Below are positions 33,302-44,328 of a stretch of DNA of 64,000 nt, one piece after another (within the stretch, counting starts at the first letter, position 1; each line of letters begins with the position of its first letter). A program made the translations under genes and the position numbers. The notes beneath the pieces are model-generated. The model was not told the DNA's origin and searched no databases. It saw nothing but the letters and a program-made list of their open reading frames with translations. The DNA comes from Massospora cicadina (Eukaryota > Entomophthoromycota > Entomophthoromycetes > Entomophthorales > Entomophthoraceae), in the NCBI GenBank assembly GCA_022478985.1, contig JAKSZP010010623.1, positions 62,001-126,000 of the forward strand, in the 5' to 3' direction.

Positions 33302-34350
33302 ATGCATGCACAATTTTCTGGTGGAGTCATGGTTACCATCCCTTGCTTAGATGAGAGCACCACGGTGCTCTCCAGAAGGTGGGGCCCCTCTCCTAAGGTG
33401 AGCCTAGCCTCTATTCAAACTACTGATGCCCTGACCCCAACACTTACTCTGCCAGAATGCATCCGTGGATATGCTGATCTGTTTGATCCCACAAAGTCCC
33501 ACCCACTCCCCAAGCACACCAAGTTTGACTTTGAGTTTAAGTTGACTGTGGATCCCATCAAAATATCCTCCCTAATTTACCCCTTGTCCCTGAGGGATGA
33601 GGCTGCCTTGGACGCTTGGGTAGATGACATGCTCTTTAAGGGTCAAATCTTTAAGAAATCCTCACCTGTGTGCTCCCCCTCCTGTTTGTAGAGAAGTCTG
33701 ATGGCTCACTTCATCCCTGCATTGATCATGGCAATCTGAACAATGTAACAGTGCCTGACCCCCATCTGCTCCCTTTAAAGCAACAAATTGCCCACTATGT
33801 GGAGAAAACTAGGGTGTTCAGCAAGCTTGACTGTCTCAACGCTTTCAACCAGATTCACATTAAAGAAGGCCAGGAGTGGTTGACCGCTTTTCACACTCAG
33901 AAAGGTATCTACCAGTTCAGGGTTATGCCGTTTGGTTTAAAGAATGCTCCTGCCTGCTTTCAGAGGCTCATTGATGCTGGCTTGGGAGACCTTATGGGTA
34001 CAAGTGCGATTACATACATGGATGACATACTGGTTTTTTTCCCAGATGCAGAATCTCATGCCCGCCACCTTGTGTCCATTATGGAGAGACTTTCACAGGC
34101 AAACCTTATAATTAAGGCTAGCAATTGTGAGTTCTTCCAACCCAAGGTCAAGTTCTTAGGAAACATTATATTCTCCCATGGTCATATGATCACCCCAGAT
34201 AAGGAAGCAGCTATCTGTGATTGGGTTACCCCTCATCTCTCACAGAGTTATGCAGCTTCCTTGGGATATGTAATTCCTCAGGAAGTTTACCTCCCAGCTC
34301 TCAGAAGTTGCCACCCCTCTCTACACCGCTTCAGATCAGAAGATTTTTAG
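33302..34350 (+). pseudogene. B reverse transcriptase
   Basis: Two overlapping frames (33,302-33,691 and 33,670-34,350) cover the RT. Seen in order: VEKSDGSLHPCIDHGNLNNV, VFSKLDCLNAFNQIHIKEGQ, FRVMPFGLKNAPACFQ, and the intact catalytic box YMDD near 34,015. Then comes a connection segment (FLGNIIFSHGHMITPDKEA). One frameshift at about 33,680 and another at about 34,230-34,350 break it. The same family is present in L at 63,108-63,650. Confidence 0.85.
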
Positions 34351-34399
34351 CTGGATCAATGAATGCAATGCTGCATTCCACGCCATCAAGTCCATACTA

Positions 34400-34768
34400 T
34401 TGTTGGGACCATCTAGTACTAAAAAAAAGTCCATACTATTGTACAGCCCAGTGCTGGTACATGCAGACCCCAGCCGCCCCTTCATTGTTGCCACTGATGC
34501 TTTTGACTTTGTGGTGGGAGCTGCTCTGCTACAAGAGGGGGAGGATGGAGTGGAACGGCCTGTTGCTTACTTTTCTAAGAAAATGACCCTGGTGCAGCTC
34601 AACTATGCAATATATGATAAGGAACTCCTTTTAGTTGTGGAGGCAGTACAACACTGGCACCACCATTTGCATGGGTCTAAGTGTCCATTTATTGTCCATA
34701 CTAACCACAAGGTATTGATGTACTATCACACCCCCAAAAGCTATCCCCTCACCAGTCCCGGTGGTTAG
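34400..34768 (+). pseudogene. B RNase H
   Basis: VATDAFDFVVGAALLQEGED carries the first Asp and YDKELLLVVEAVQHWHHHL the Glu. HTNHKVLMYY has Asn where the third catalytic Asp is expected. It overlaps the RT end in a different frame and ends in a stop at about 34,768. Confidence 0.75.
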
Positions 34769-35099
34769 AAATCCTGTCAGTGTTTGACTTCAAATATATG
34801 ACTTCATTAAGGGCACCCAGAACATGTTACCTGATGCTCTATCCCAGAACTCTGCCCTAGCACCTGACCCAGCACTAGTTGATGCCCTCAATACCCAGGT
34901 GTTGATTAAGCCAGAACAGGTGAAGGAGAGCTCACTGTCCAACCCCCCCTCACTCTGCTTATGATGGAACCTTTGGAAGGTGACGCTGACACCCCTTCCC
35001 ATGCTAGGTTGTCCCAACCTCTGTCAGCTGACTATGATAAGATTAAGTAGGCAGCCATAGAAATGCGAATCCCTGGAAAATGCTACCAGTTAAATGATG

Positions 35100-36171
35100 G
35101 TATCATCCTCCATCAGGGCAAGTGTTAGGTACCTTCTGGACCCCTGCGTGAGGAAGTGATCCGTAAAGCTCATAACCCTCTAACTGCTGGCCACCCTGGA
35201 AAGGACAAGACGCTTGAGTTAGTCCATCACTCCTACAGTTGGAAAGGTATTGCCACTTATGTGGCAAAATTCACAAAGTCCTGCTTGACGTGCAACCAAT
35301 CAAAGCCAGCTGCCTGAAGAGTGCTGGATTGCTTGTTTCCCTTCAAGCTGCTGAGGGCCCTTGGACATCAGTGTCTGTCAATTTTATTGTGGAACTTCCC
35401 TTGTCCTAGGGTTATGATGCAGTAATGGTTGTGGTGGACTGTTTCACAAAGATGGCCCACTTCATCCCCTGCAACACCACCATTACTTCAGTTGAGACAG
35501 CCCGCCTCTTTGTAGATCACATCTTTTGCTTACATGGTCTTCCTAAGGAGATTATCAGTGATTGGGGTCCACAATTCACCGCTCAGTTCTGGGAAGCCCT
35601 GCTTTCCATCCTCAGCATCCACCCCTGCCGCTCCACAGCCTTCTACCCCCAGTCAGATGGACAGATGGAGAGGGTGAACCAAGGTTTGGTGCAATTCTTG
35701 CATAGTTATTCCAATGCTAAACAGAACAATTGGTCCTCTCACCTCCCACTGGCGCAATTTGCTTATAATAACCTTACCCATGCCACTACAGGCACTTCCC
35801 CCTTCTTTGCAAATTATGGTTACAACCCCAGTTTCAACCTAAGTCTGCAGATTGAGTCCAACATCATCACTGCCAATAAGCATGCTAAAGAGCTCAGGGA
35901 TATACATCAGGCAGTGAAGGACCATCTCATTGATGCTATGAGGATCTACAAAGCATATGCTGACCAAAAGCGCTGTGAAGGACCTGAGTATAAGCCTGGT
36001 GACTTGGTCATGATCAATGCCAAGAATCTCCACCTGAAGCAACCCTGCTGCAAGTTAGGTCCCAAGTGTGTTGGCCCCTTCAAGACCCTCAAGAAAGTTG
36101 GCCCATCAGCTTACCAGGTTGACTTACCCCCTCAATCAAAGTGTTCAGCACCTTACATGAATGCCTCCTGA
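35100..36171 (+). pseudogene. B integrase
   Basis: An HHCC zinc-binding part near 35,165-35,310 reads H-N-P-L-T-A-G-H, then CLTCNQSK. The core frame (35,425-36,171, 248 codons) shows VVVDCFTKMAHFIP, EIISDWGPQF with the second Asp, and DGQMERVNQ with the Glu. The first Asp appears changed to Asn (SVNFIVE, near 35,380). A C-terminal module (YKPGDLVMINAKNL, KCVGPFKTLKKVG) follows. Confidence 0.82.
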
Positions 36172-36179
36172 CCCCCTTC

Positions 36180-36510
36180 AATAGCCCCATGCCACCTCAC
36201 CCAGATTCCATGATAGTGGATGGTGAACCTCAATATGATATTGATGCCATTCTTGCTTCTCATTTATCCTGACGCTGCCTGAAATACTTGGTGTCCTGGA
36301 AAGGATATGATGAGACAGAATTGTTGCTGGGTATCTTATCAGGACATGACCAATGCTCAGGACCTAGTTCATGACTTCCACTCTAGATTCCCAGATACTG
36401 CAGGACCTGCCACCCAAGCCTCTTTAGCTGCCATAAAGTTACCCACTCCCCACAAGAACTTTGCCAAGGCCAATGTCCCCTCAGGTGGCATAGAACCCCA
36501 TCCAAGAGTG
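36180..36510 (+). pseudogene. B chromodomain and tail
   Basis: Across two frames the sequence reads QYDIDAILASHLS, CLKYLVSWKGYDETE and VSYQDMTNAQDLVHDFHSRF. The Y-L-V-x-W-K-G-Y core is the chromodomain signature, which directs integration toward marked chromatin in chromoviruses. A frameshift lies near 36,320. The tail leads to a purine tract (GAGTGGAGGGTGA) just before the 3' LTR. Confidence 0.8.
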
Positions 36511-36518
36511 GAGGGTGA

Positions 36519-37328
36519 TGTCACAGCTAGTGACATATTTTTATGGAATCAACCACCCCTCTAAAGCCAAGTCCAATAAGCCCTTGGGGAAGAGACTAGA
36601 ACCCCTAAGGGTCACCAATAACCTATCTAAGGTCATTGACAAAAAATGGGTTTTGGCTTTGCCAGCCAGGGCTGAGGAAAATGGCTCATTTGAAGCAAAA
36701 GCCCAGGTGGGAATCAAACTCAAGACCAAGAAAATCACAAGATATGATGTTACAAAATCTGGCCAAATTTGAAAAAAATTAATTTTGTTGAAAAATGACA
36801 TTTTGTAGCTCATATCAGATTCCAATAACCACTGGAATCTTCATGAAGCAACCCCCTATAAATTAAGTCCTAAGAGAAAAGGCTTTGCTTTTCTCAGATA
36901 CTCTCATCACCTTAATAAAGTCTAGGAATTTTGGGTAATTTTCTGTATATTTTTTTGTTTTCTTGATACAAAAAATATATATTTCTCCAACAATCTGTGA
37001 TGGCTGGAGTTTGCTTTTCACTCTGGTTTGCACCCCCTGTTGTATGTGAGCCCTCCACACACTCTGCCACCTATTCCACCAGCTCCACCTCCTCATATTT
37101 CTCTGGACTTAGCCTTGGATTTTATGCCACCCTTCCCAGCTCCCAGAGCCTCCTTTCCTGATGGTTGTGGCCAGTTTGGTGTACGTTTTACTCCAAAAAT
37201 TCATATGGAAACATTATACTAACCGTTTAGGATGTCTCTTCATTTTTTTGGGCCACTTGGCCTTGTTGTGTCACCTTTGACCTGTATCTTTCCCTCCAGC
37301 GACCCCCTGCACTCCAGTTTTTTTGACA
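36519..37328 (+). repeat. B 3' LTR
   Basis: TGTCACAG...TTTGACA, 810 bp, followed by the CCACA duplication. It carries an 85-codon frame (36,515-36,772) with NLSKVIDKKWVLALPARAEE. Confidence 0.9.
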
Positions 37329-37333
37329 CCACA

Positions 37334-37456
37334 TGACTCTGGAATTGGGCTAAGGATCCTGAAGTTGTCTTCATTCAGATAGGTTTGAGAGTCAATTTGT
37401 TACAGCTTAATTCATAAGTGAGAAATTCAATTTATTTGTTATCTCAAATTCTGACA
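37334..37456 (-). repeat. C 5' LTR, outer part
   Basis: It continues the LTR interrupted at 30,685 and ends at TGTCAGAATTTG (minus strand) at 37,456, where H integrase resumes. Confidence 0.82.
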
Positions 37457-40400
37457 TTCAGTAAATATGAACAAGAGGCAATCATGCCATTGTTTTAGCA
37501 CTCCATTATAAGCTTGGCAACAGTGATCACCCCCAAATCCCCTTATCACCCATGCCTCTATCCATCTGGTCAAATAGTCTATCACTATAAGGATATACTT
37601 GGAGCAATTTGTGCCCATCAGTAAGGGTCCCACAATATCAATGGACACCATGTGCCTCACAAACTGGGGCTCTAACAACCAATAATAGGTCTTCTGGTTG
37701 AATGGCCTTTCTATCTGATATTGGTGGCAACAAGAGATCACTTATAGCACACTAAAGTTCATGCTCTACCAATAATAATGCAATTGCAAGAACTCCAAAG
37801 TTTTGCATAGCCCTCTGTAGCCTACTGCCTTATGTGCACTCAAAATAATGGCCAGTCAAGCAGAGGGTTTTGGGAAACTGAGCATATCCTTAACAATCCA
37901 CTTGTATAAATCACCATCTTTCCAAACTGTATCAGCCATCATCTCATATAGTGCCTGAATAACTTGAGGCAGCTCATCCACATATTGGCCACTGATCATA
38001 TTTTCATAAAAATCATCCAGATCTGTCATTAAGGTGATTGTTGAAAGCTGAGATAAACAGTTAGCATTATGATGCTTTGCACTGTGATACAGTATTTCAA
38101 ATTTGTAGGCCTGAAGCTTAAGAGCCCACCAGGCCAGGCGTCCCTCTGTCTCTCAAAGATTTTGCAGCTAATGCAATGAAGCATGGTTATGGCCTTAATT
38201 CTAATTCGTGGAGGTATATCCAAAACTGATATATGCATAGATTATAACTAAACACTCCCATTCCGTCACAATGTAATTCTTCTCATGTCAATTCAAACTC
38301 TGACTACAGTAAGTGACAGGGTGCTCCACCCCTCAGCATCCATTTGGGACAATACTGCTCCAACAGCAGAAAGAGAAGCATCTGTTTGGATGATAAATTC
38401 CTTCTCAAAGTTCAGATATTGCAATACTGGAGCTCTAATCAACGCTACTCTGAGAGTTTTAAAGGCACTCTGATGCCATTTCATCCATTCAAAAGCAGTG
38501 TCTTTATGTAAGAGCTTAAAAAAGAGAGGCTCTTATGCAGCTAAAGTTGGGAATAAACCATCAATAATACCCAAACTTTCCTAAAATACCTGTATATCCT
38601 GCTTGGTGCTGGGTTGGGTCATTCTTTGAATGGCTTCTACCTTGGCCAGTTATGGTTTGAGTCCAATAGCATCTACCATAAACTCAATATTCTAATTGAT
38701 CTTTTAAATAGTAGCACTTGCAAGGCTTGATTTTTGATGTTACCCTCTTGAAGCCAACAGTATACCTATTCCAAATGATCAAGGTACTCCAAGGAACGTT
38801 TGTAAAAAGATGTCTATGTTATCTAAGTACACCAGGACACACAGCAGCTTGAGATCACCTAGAATAGTGTCCATAGTCCTCTGAAACTTATTTGGGACGT
38901 TACATAGCCCCTGCGGCATATGAGTGGGGTGAAATAAACCCTTTTGGAGTTGGTAATAGCACACTTTTCTCACCCTGCTGTTGGCAACTTAATCTGCAAG
39001 TACCCTGAGATTAGATTCATAGCTAATAAATAGCAAGCCCCATCTAGTTGATCTAAAGCATCATTGATACAAGGCAATGGTTATGAGTCCTTTTTTAGTT
39101 AGAATTTAGCTATGGTAGTCAATTACTACCCAGTTTTTGACATCCTTCTTTTTAACAATCAATACAAAGAGACTATCAGAGGCTTTTAGACAGCTTTAGC
39201 ATTCCTTGCTCCAGCAGCTTCCTTATTTCATCAGAAACTATCTCTTCTGTGACCTGCAATTGGTGGATAGGATGAGGCCAAATGGGTGGGTGATCCATAT
39301 GACCATCTGATGAACAACACCACAAGTACATCCAAGATTGTAATAATTGCCCATTGCCCACAAAAATGCTTTAATATTTTTCAAATAAAGCTATTGCATG
39401 GTTTTTATGCTCTTTCAATAACCCTGTTTGAGTTTCTTATGGAACCACAATCATAGCACTGGACTGGGGTTTGATGAGAAAAACAAATCTATCCAGCAAT
39501 CTGAACTTGTGGAACTGTGGGACCTTGTCCATAGGGACAAGTGCAGATGTGCTACCACCTGGTGTCTCTGGATCCTTTACAGCCCTTGTTGTAGATTTGC
39601 TAGTAACACTTTGATCTCCACATGCCCAGATAAGATTATGCCCAGAGCCACATGAGGCTCAAAGCGCAATTGCTGATAAGGGCTGAGAATCTCCACATAA
39701 AGCCTGGTTGGTATCAAAATCTCTAACTCTGTGCTCACTATCACCTGGTGGCTAGAGGGGATCAATAAGAAGCAGCGGATTGAAGTGGTAGCCTTAATAC
39801 TCATATATCTGGTGGAGAAGAACCTGAGTTTTGCTTTTTAATTGCTGATAGTGAACAGGGATTATCTCATCACTGTACGCAAGATTAACCTAAACCATCC
39901 AATTGTTAATACTCATATATCTGGTGGAGAAGAACCTGAGTTTTGCTTTTTAATTGCTGATAGTGAACAGGGATTATCTTATCACTGTACACAAGATTAA
40001 CCTAAACCATCCAATTGGAATCCTGGGGCACACCATTGGAAGTAAAATAAACTGGAATCCACTGGTCCATGATTTCAAAGGTCTTCTCAGATATATTGAT
40101 AACTGCACCAAAATGGCGCATGAAGGCTGCTCCTATCAGCATGTCATAGTTATAATTAGATAACACAATTGCAGTGTGGAAATGGCGATTCACCCATACT
40201 GCAAAGGCAGCACAATGTAAGCCCTTTCTGAGGCAGTGCAGGCTGTCCCTGAAGTCCCATATACCATCCAGTGCTCCATGCCAGGTTTCAGCAGTAACTT
40301 AGCTACTAACCTTGTGGACACTATATTAACTGTAAAACTGGTGTCTATGATAATACAAAATCTGATTTTTGCAACAAAATTTTCACAATATGTACATTCC

Positions 40401-40900
40401 AAATAAGCAGATTTTTGGATATTTAAATATGTGTGCATCCAAAGAGTCTCTTTTTTCAAAACTTACATAATACCTACCCCAACCTTGGGGTAGTCCCTAA
40501 TAATTACATCTGCCATAATCACAATGCTGTTTACCCCTTTCAATGAGGGTACATCCAATAAAGTTTGAGGTTCATCAGAGGTGGCATGCTCTAGGATTTG
40601 ACATGCATGTGGAATTGGGGTTTTCTGCTAACCCTCCCCTATGGCAGCTTCCTTGGCTTGAGCGCAAGTCAACATGTGCATTTTGTCAGCCAGTTGTTGA
40701 TAAAATAGTTCTTTATCATATCAGAGGGCCTCAGTGGGAAATGACTCATCTAGATCAGTTGGGACAGATGTTTTAAAATCAGCAGAAATAGAGGGTCCCA
40801 TCTTTACTCCGCTTAGTCTGACCCTGCTCATACTGGGTCAACTGCACAACATGAACTTGCCACTTAGTAGGGTAGTGGAATGCAATATGCCCAAGATGAC
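37457..40900 (-). pseudogene. H pol remnant (integrase N-part, RNase H, RT, protease)
   Basis: Minus-strand order from right to left. Protease: IIIDTSFTVNIVSTRLVAKL (40,190-40,459; Gly of D-T-G changed to Ser), then NYDMLIGAAFMRHFGAVI. RT N-part near 39,180-39,360; RT palm fragments near 38,780-38,973 (KGLFHPTHMPQGLCNVPNKFQ, then VYLDNIDIF where D-D is expected). RNase H: LNFEKEFIIQTDASLSAVG near 38,400. Integrase finger and core: CCHQYQIERPF, then SIDIVGPLLMG and LIVIDYLTRW (37,439-37,741). Numerous stops separate these. Confidence 0.78.
39794..40017. repeat. 112 bp direct tandem duplication in H protease region
   Basis: 39,794-39,905 and 39,906-40,017 are the same 112 bases in tandem, with two differences that I can see: ATCTCATC/ATCTTATC and GTACGC/GTACAC. 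Both are transitions. It post-dates H's insertion. Confidence 0.9.
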
Positions 40901-42262
40901 TGCAATTGTAGCAGGTTACCCCAGAGAGGCCTCAGCCTCAGGTATCAGTAGATGGTCCCAACTGGGGGTTGACCATAGGATTGTAATTCAGATGTGGCTG
41001 AGGTGGATAGTTATAAAACAGCCAGGGGTCATTCATTATAATTGAGAAAGGCTGGTTTATGCCACTCAAAGAGGGGGCTCTCATAGGGGCTAATGCAGGT
41101 TCCATTAATGGTTAGAAGGGCTGAATGTTGCAGTCAGTTTATGCAAATAATTGACAATTTTAAACAGAGGAACATCCTTCTGCAGGATGGGCACCATAAC
41201 ATTGAATAGTTCACGGTGGTGCTTTACTGCTGAGGTCATTGCAATTCCCACACCAGCCTTGGTTAGCATACCTGAACTTACCAAGATGTGAGCCTCTGAG
41301 GTAAACTGATCAGCAAACGCTATCATAGACTCATTCTGCTGAAACCACATTGTTAAAATTCAGCCTTTTGTTGAGACATTTTTTCTATACCTCTGAACAA
41401 TATGAGCATATTATTCTTAACTTTTAGGTAGGTTACAGAATTATTATACAGATAGCAGATAACTTGGTCAGCACTTTCAACGTTTAGAATAGAGATTAGT
41501 GGCTTAGCCTTATGGTAGTCTGATGCCCCTTCAACTGCAATTTAAAACTGCTTGAAGAAGTTATGCATATTTTATGAAAATTGAATGGAGGCAACTTGTT
41601 GATGCAGACGTCCTCAACCCACTTGAAGCTGCGAGCTCTGGGGGCAAATTGGGGCACTGCTTAAGGCCCATAACTTGCTTCTCTGTGAGGAGAAGGCACA
41701 ATAGGGATAGCAGAGCTCGTCTTATCCACAGAGCTGGAAGCAGCTTGACCTTCTTCTGCCAGCAACATAGCAAAAACGTTAGAAGCTTTTTTGGCAAGGA
41801 ATAATCCTCTAAGATTCCTCTAAATGTGAACTAACTCTCATTATCTGCTTGGGTGGCAAATAGTTCTGCTGCACCATTCTCAACTATGTAACTACTGTAA
41901 TAACCCTGTCCTTTATTATCATCCCCTGTTTGCTCATCAGCTTTTCTTCTGGAACTCAGGGGATATAGAGTAGCTTTCATATGCCAACCACGCCATGTAT
42001 CTACTCAATAGTGTCATCAAGGCAGTTTGCTAATTGTCTATTCTGTACAACAATGATATGTAGCTTACTGAACACTTCTTTAAGCTGACCCAATGCCACT
42101 TTATGCTCATGAAGAAGCTTGTCCTAGGTTCAGTGTATCAAATTCAAAACAAGCTTGATGTCAATATACTATGCCAACTCAATAGACTGGGATGGCTTCC
42201 TGTCAGTGCTTATAGAATGTGTCATGATTCAGTAGCTTGGCTTATTGGTTGGATCAGTGGGC
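40865..42262 (-). pseudogene. H gag remnant with zinc knuckle
   Basis: Near 40,870-40,915 the minus strand reads CYNCSHLGHIAFHYPTK, a zinc knuckle (C-X2-C-X4-H) whose last Cys is now Tyr. Upstream, an 81-codon frame at 41,105-41,350 (MWFQQNESMIAFADQFTSEA) looks like a capsid. Further frames to 42,262 are broken. The primer site and 5' LTR lie beyond. Confidence 0.65.
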
Positions 42263-42280
42263 CCCCTTTAGTGAGCACCA
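42263..42280 (-). promoter_or_regulatory. H primer-binding site
   Basis: The minus strand reads TGGTGCTCACTAAAGGGG one base after the LTR end (TTATAACA). It is one base different from the sites of E1 and C. Confidence 0.7.
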
Positions 42281-42281
42281 C

Positions 42282-42519
42282 TGTTATAAAATCTAGCAGA
42301 ATTAGTTGAGATTTGTTGAAGAGTTACACAGGAGGTTTTTTCACTGACAATACAGAAAGATGATATAAAGATTGCCAATTCTCAAACAATTAAGGTAAAA
42401 TTAAAATACAGCCAATTGCTTTAGTACATGCTATCTTTATTGAGCATGGCAAAGTCCACTGCCATTAATCCTCCAACTACAATGTAGAATCCACTACATG
42501 TGATTAATTAAAAGACCTC
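42282..42519 (-). repeat. H 5' LTR, inner part (split by I)
   Basis: It matches the first half (in plus coordinates) of 24,920-25,428 and stops at ACCTC where element I begins. The remainder is 51,303-51,575. Confidence 0.8.
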
Positions 42520-42997
42520 TGTTGGGCCACCAGGGAGAAATCATAAGTGGCATATCTATCTGAAGGCAGGGCTTCAAAGCTTGCAGCCTTAAACAAGCTG
42601 TTCTCCATTAGAACAAAGTAAGATAAAGCAAATAGTATATTCTGTTGAGAAGTACTTTATTTATAGTAATCAAGCACTATTATAGTGCTTCAAAATGTAA
42701 GAAAATGAAGAGGGATTTTAAGGGTAGTGTCATGGGACCTGTAGAAAAGTCCTGATACTAAAATTGGTGGGAAATGATAAAAGTGTGGATTAAGATTAGA
42801 TAACAATTTGGAAATGTAAACATTCCCCAATTTGGCATAATTCAGATAAAGCCTCAAATTCAGTATACCAGTTAAAAACATAGAGTTAAACTCCATTTTC
42901 AAAATTATTGGGCCATTTGGGATTTGGGCCCTTCAGATTAATACATTGACCTTTCCCCTGGACAAGGCTTTTACCTTGCATAGGGAGAATTCTGGCA
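42520..42997 (-). repeat. I 3' LTR
   Basis: Minus strand TGCCAGAATTCTCCC to GGCCCAACA, preceded by a purine-rich tract (GAGGAGAGCAT). It contains a TATAATAGTGCTTG-like promoter segment near 42,670. Confidence 0.8.
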
Positions 42998-43664
42998 ATG
43001 CTCTCCTCAAGTCTTGTCCTAGAGGCTTAAGTTGTGACTTGAGGGTTAATGTAGATGGAGGACTCAAGCTCAGGGGTGACAGAGCCTCATGCTTGATGCA
43101 GTCCAGGTCAGTGATGCCTGTTTGGGAGTTGTTGAAGTAGTGGTAGGCCTTGCTTGGCGCTCAGTGACCTTGGAGTGGTAGGACTCATACTTGGAGCTGC
43201 TCAGGTAGATAAAGAAATTGAACTCCTTTATGGTAATGTCAATGTTGGCCTGCAGGATACAATTGGCAGCTTTGCTAAGCAGCTCTAGGTGGTGGAGTGC
43301 AGCCTGGGTGGGGTCCACGAGGCCACCAAGCTTGCAGGGGTGGCACCACATGTAGTTTTCTTAACCATAAGTGGTGCGATTTGAAAGTCATGAAAATAGA
43401 ACTTAAAACAGTCAGCCAGGGTGTGGCTCCCATAAGCTGTGGCATGCTCTTGAAGGTAAGCCTCAGTGGTAAAGCACTCAGATTGTTCTTTGAAATAGGT
43501 GGTTCCAAGTAACTCAATATGCAATCTGCTGCTGGCTGAGCAATCTAGTCTTTTGAGGTTTTTGGCTTTGAGCTGCCTTCTGGTTTTGAGGTAAATCACC
43601 TTTAGGTCAGATAACTCCAGCCTAAGCTGTGAGTTGTCAGTATTGAGCATTTTGATCTGGTCAG
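42998..43664 (-). pseudogene. I gag-like protein, C-terminal part
   Basis: The minus-strand frame 43,285-43,664 carries a clear helical coiled-coil segment (DQIKMLNTDNSQLRLELSDL, then YLKTRRQLKAKNLKRL) and then SECFTTEAYLQEHATAYGSH. A following frame reads NIDITIKEFNFFIYLSS near 43,210. J interrupts its upstream part at 43,665. I do not recognise a known domain beyond the coiled coil. Confidence 0.5.
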
Positions 43665-44318
43665 TGTAATGGGTGGGTTTGTGCCAATATGCCACAAATG
43701 AATTGGGCAGTAAAGCCAGGTTACTGACCATACTATGAACAGGCCTGCAGAAGTCCATCCCCAAACCTGACAGCCATGTCTCATTGTTGCCACATATTCT
43801 TGTACCACTGTTTCCATGATGCTGCACATTAACAGCAGAGTCTGGGACCAGGAAAGGGCCAAGAATGATGACAATGCCACACTGAGCTCACTGGTTGAGC
43901 TCATAATTCCAATCTAATCTGTTTATAAATTTTTAATAAAATTAATATTTTCTTGGAGCAAGAAAATTATTCTTTATTTAATTTCCATTTTTCTCATAGA
44001 AGATGCAACTGCCCTTCAGGGATATGGCATTTTTCCCTAAATAGTGCTTTGCTGGTATAAAATAAGCCTCTCTTTTGGTTAAGCTCTTTTGAACCCTGAC
44101 TAACACATTGTTAGTGAAGATTCCCCATCCCACCAGATCACCATCCATGCCACACATAAGCCTGTCATCATTCTGCAGATGTGATTTGGGTTCAGGATGG
44201 CATATTTTCCAGCTCCAATCTTCTCAAGTTCAATACTCATTAAATCAGAGCCATGTTTGGATCAAACACCACTTGATATGAAACAATATATGGATCAGGT
44301 GCCTACTGATCCATTACA
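43665..44318 (-). repeat. J 3' LTR
   Basis: Minus strand TGTAATGGATCAG to CACCCATTACA, 654 bp, preceded by the purine tract AGGGGGGTGA (44,319-44,328). The predicted start block AGTTGCATCT (44,001-44,010) is kept. Confidence 0.9.
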
Positions 44319-44328
44319 TCACCCCCCT

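Larger units (their letters stand above)
30686..37328 (+). mobile_element. Complete chromovirus B (Ty3/gypsy with chromodomain)
   Basis: It is 6,643 bp with two LTRs (30,686-31,490; 36,519-37,328) that look alike along their length and differ mainly by transitions. It is flanked by a perfect duplication CCACA (30,681-30,685; 37,329-37,333). The order is gag, protease, RT, RNase H, integrase, chromodomain, as in chromoviruses. The host is the C 5' LTR, which is continuous without it. Only scattered stops and frameshifts interrupt the frames, so it is among the younger insertions. Confidence 0.92.
26833..37456 (-). mobile_element. Non-autonomous LTR element C, inserted in H integrase
   Basis: The 3' LTR is 26,833-27,237 and the 5' LTR is 30,407-30,685 plus 37,334-37,456. 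Flanks are GTCAG (26,828-26,832) and TTCAG (37,457-37,461), four of five identical. Without the inserted A3 and B, C is only about 2.35 kb. It has gag-like sequence joined directly to an integrase tail, with no protease, reverse transcriptase or RNase H, so it needed another element's enzymes. Confidence 0.75.
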
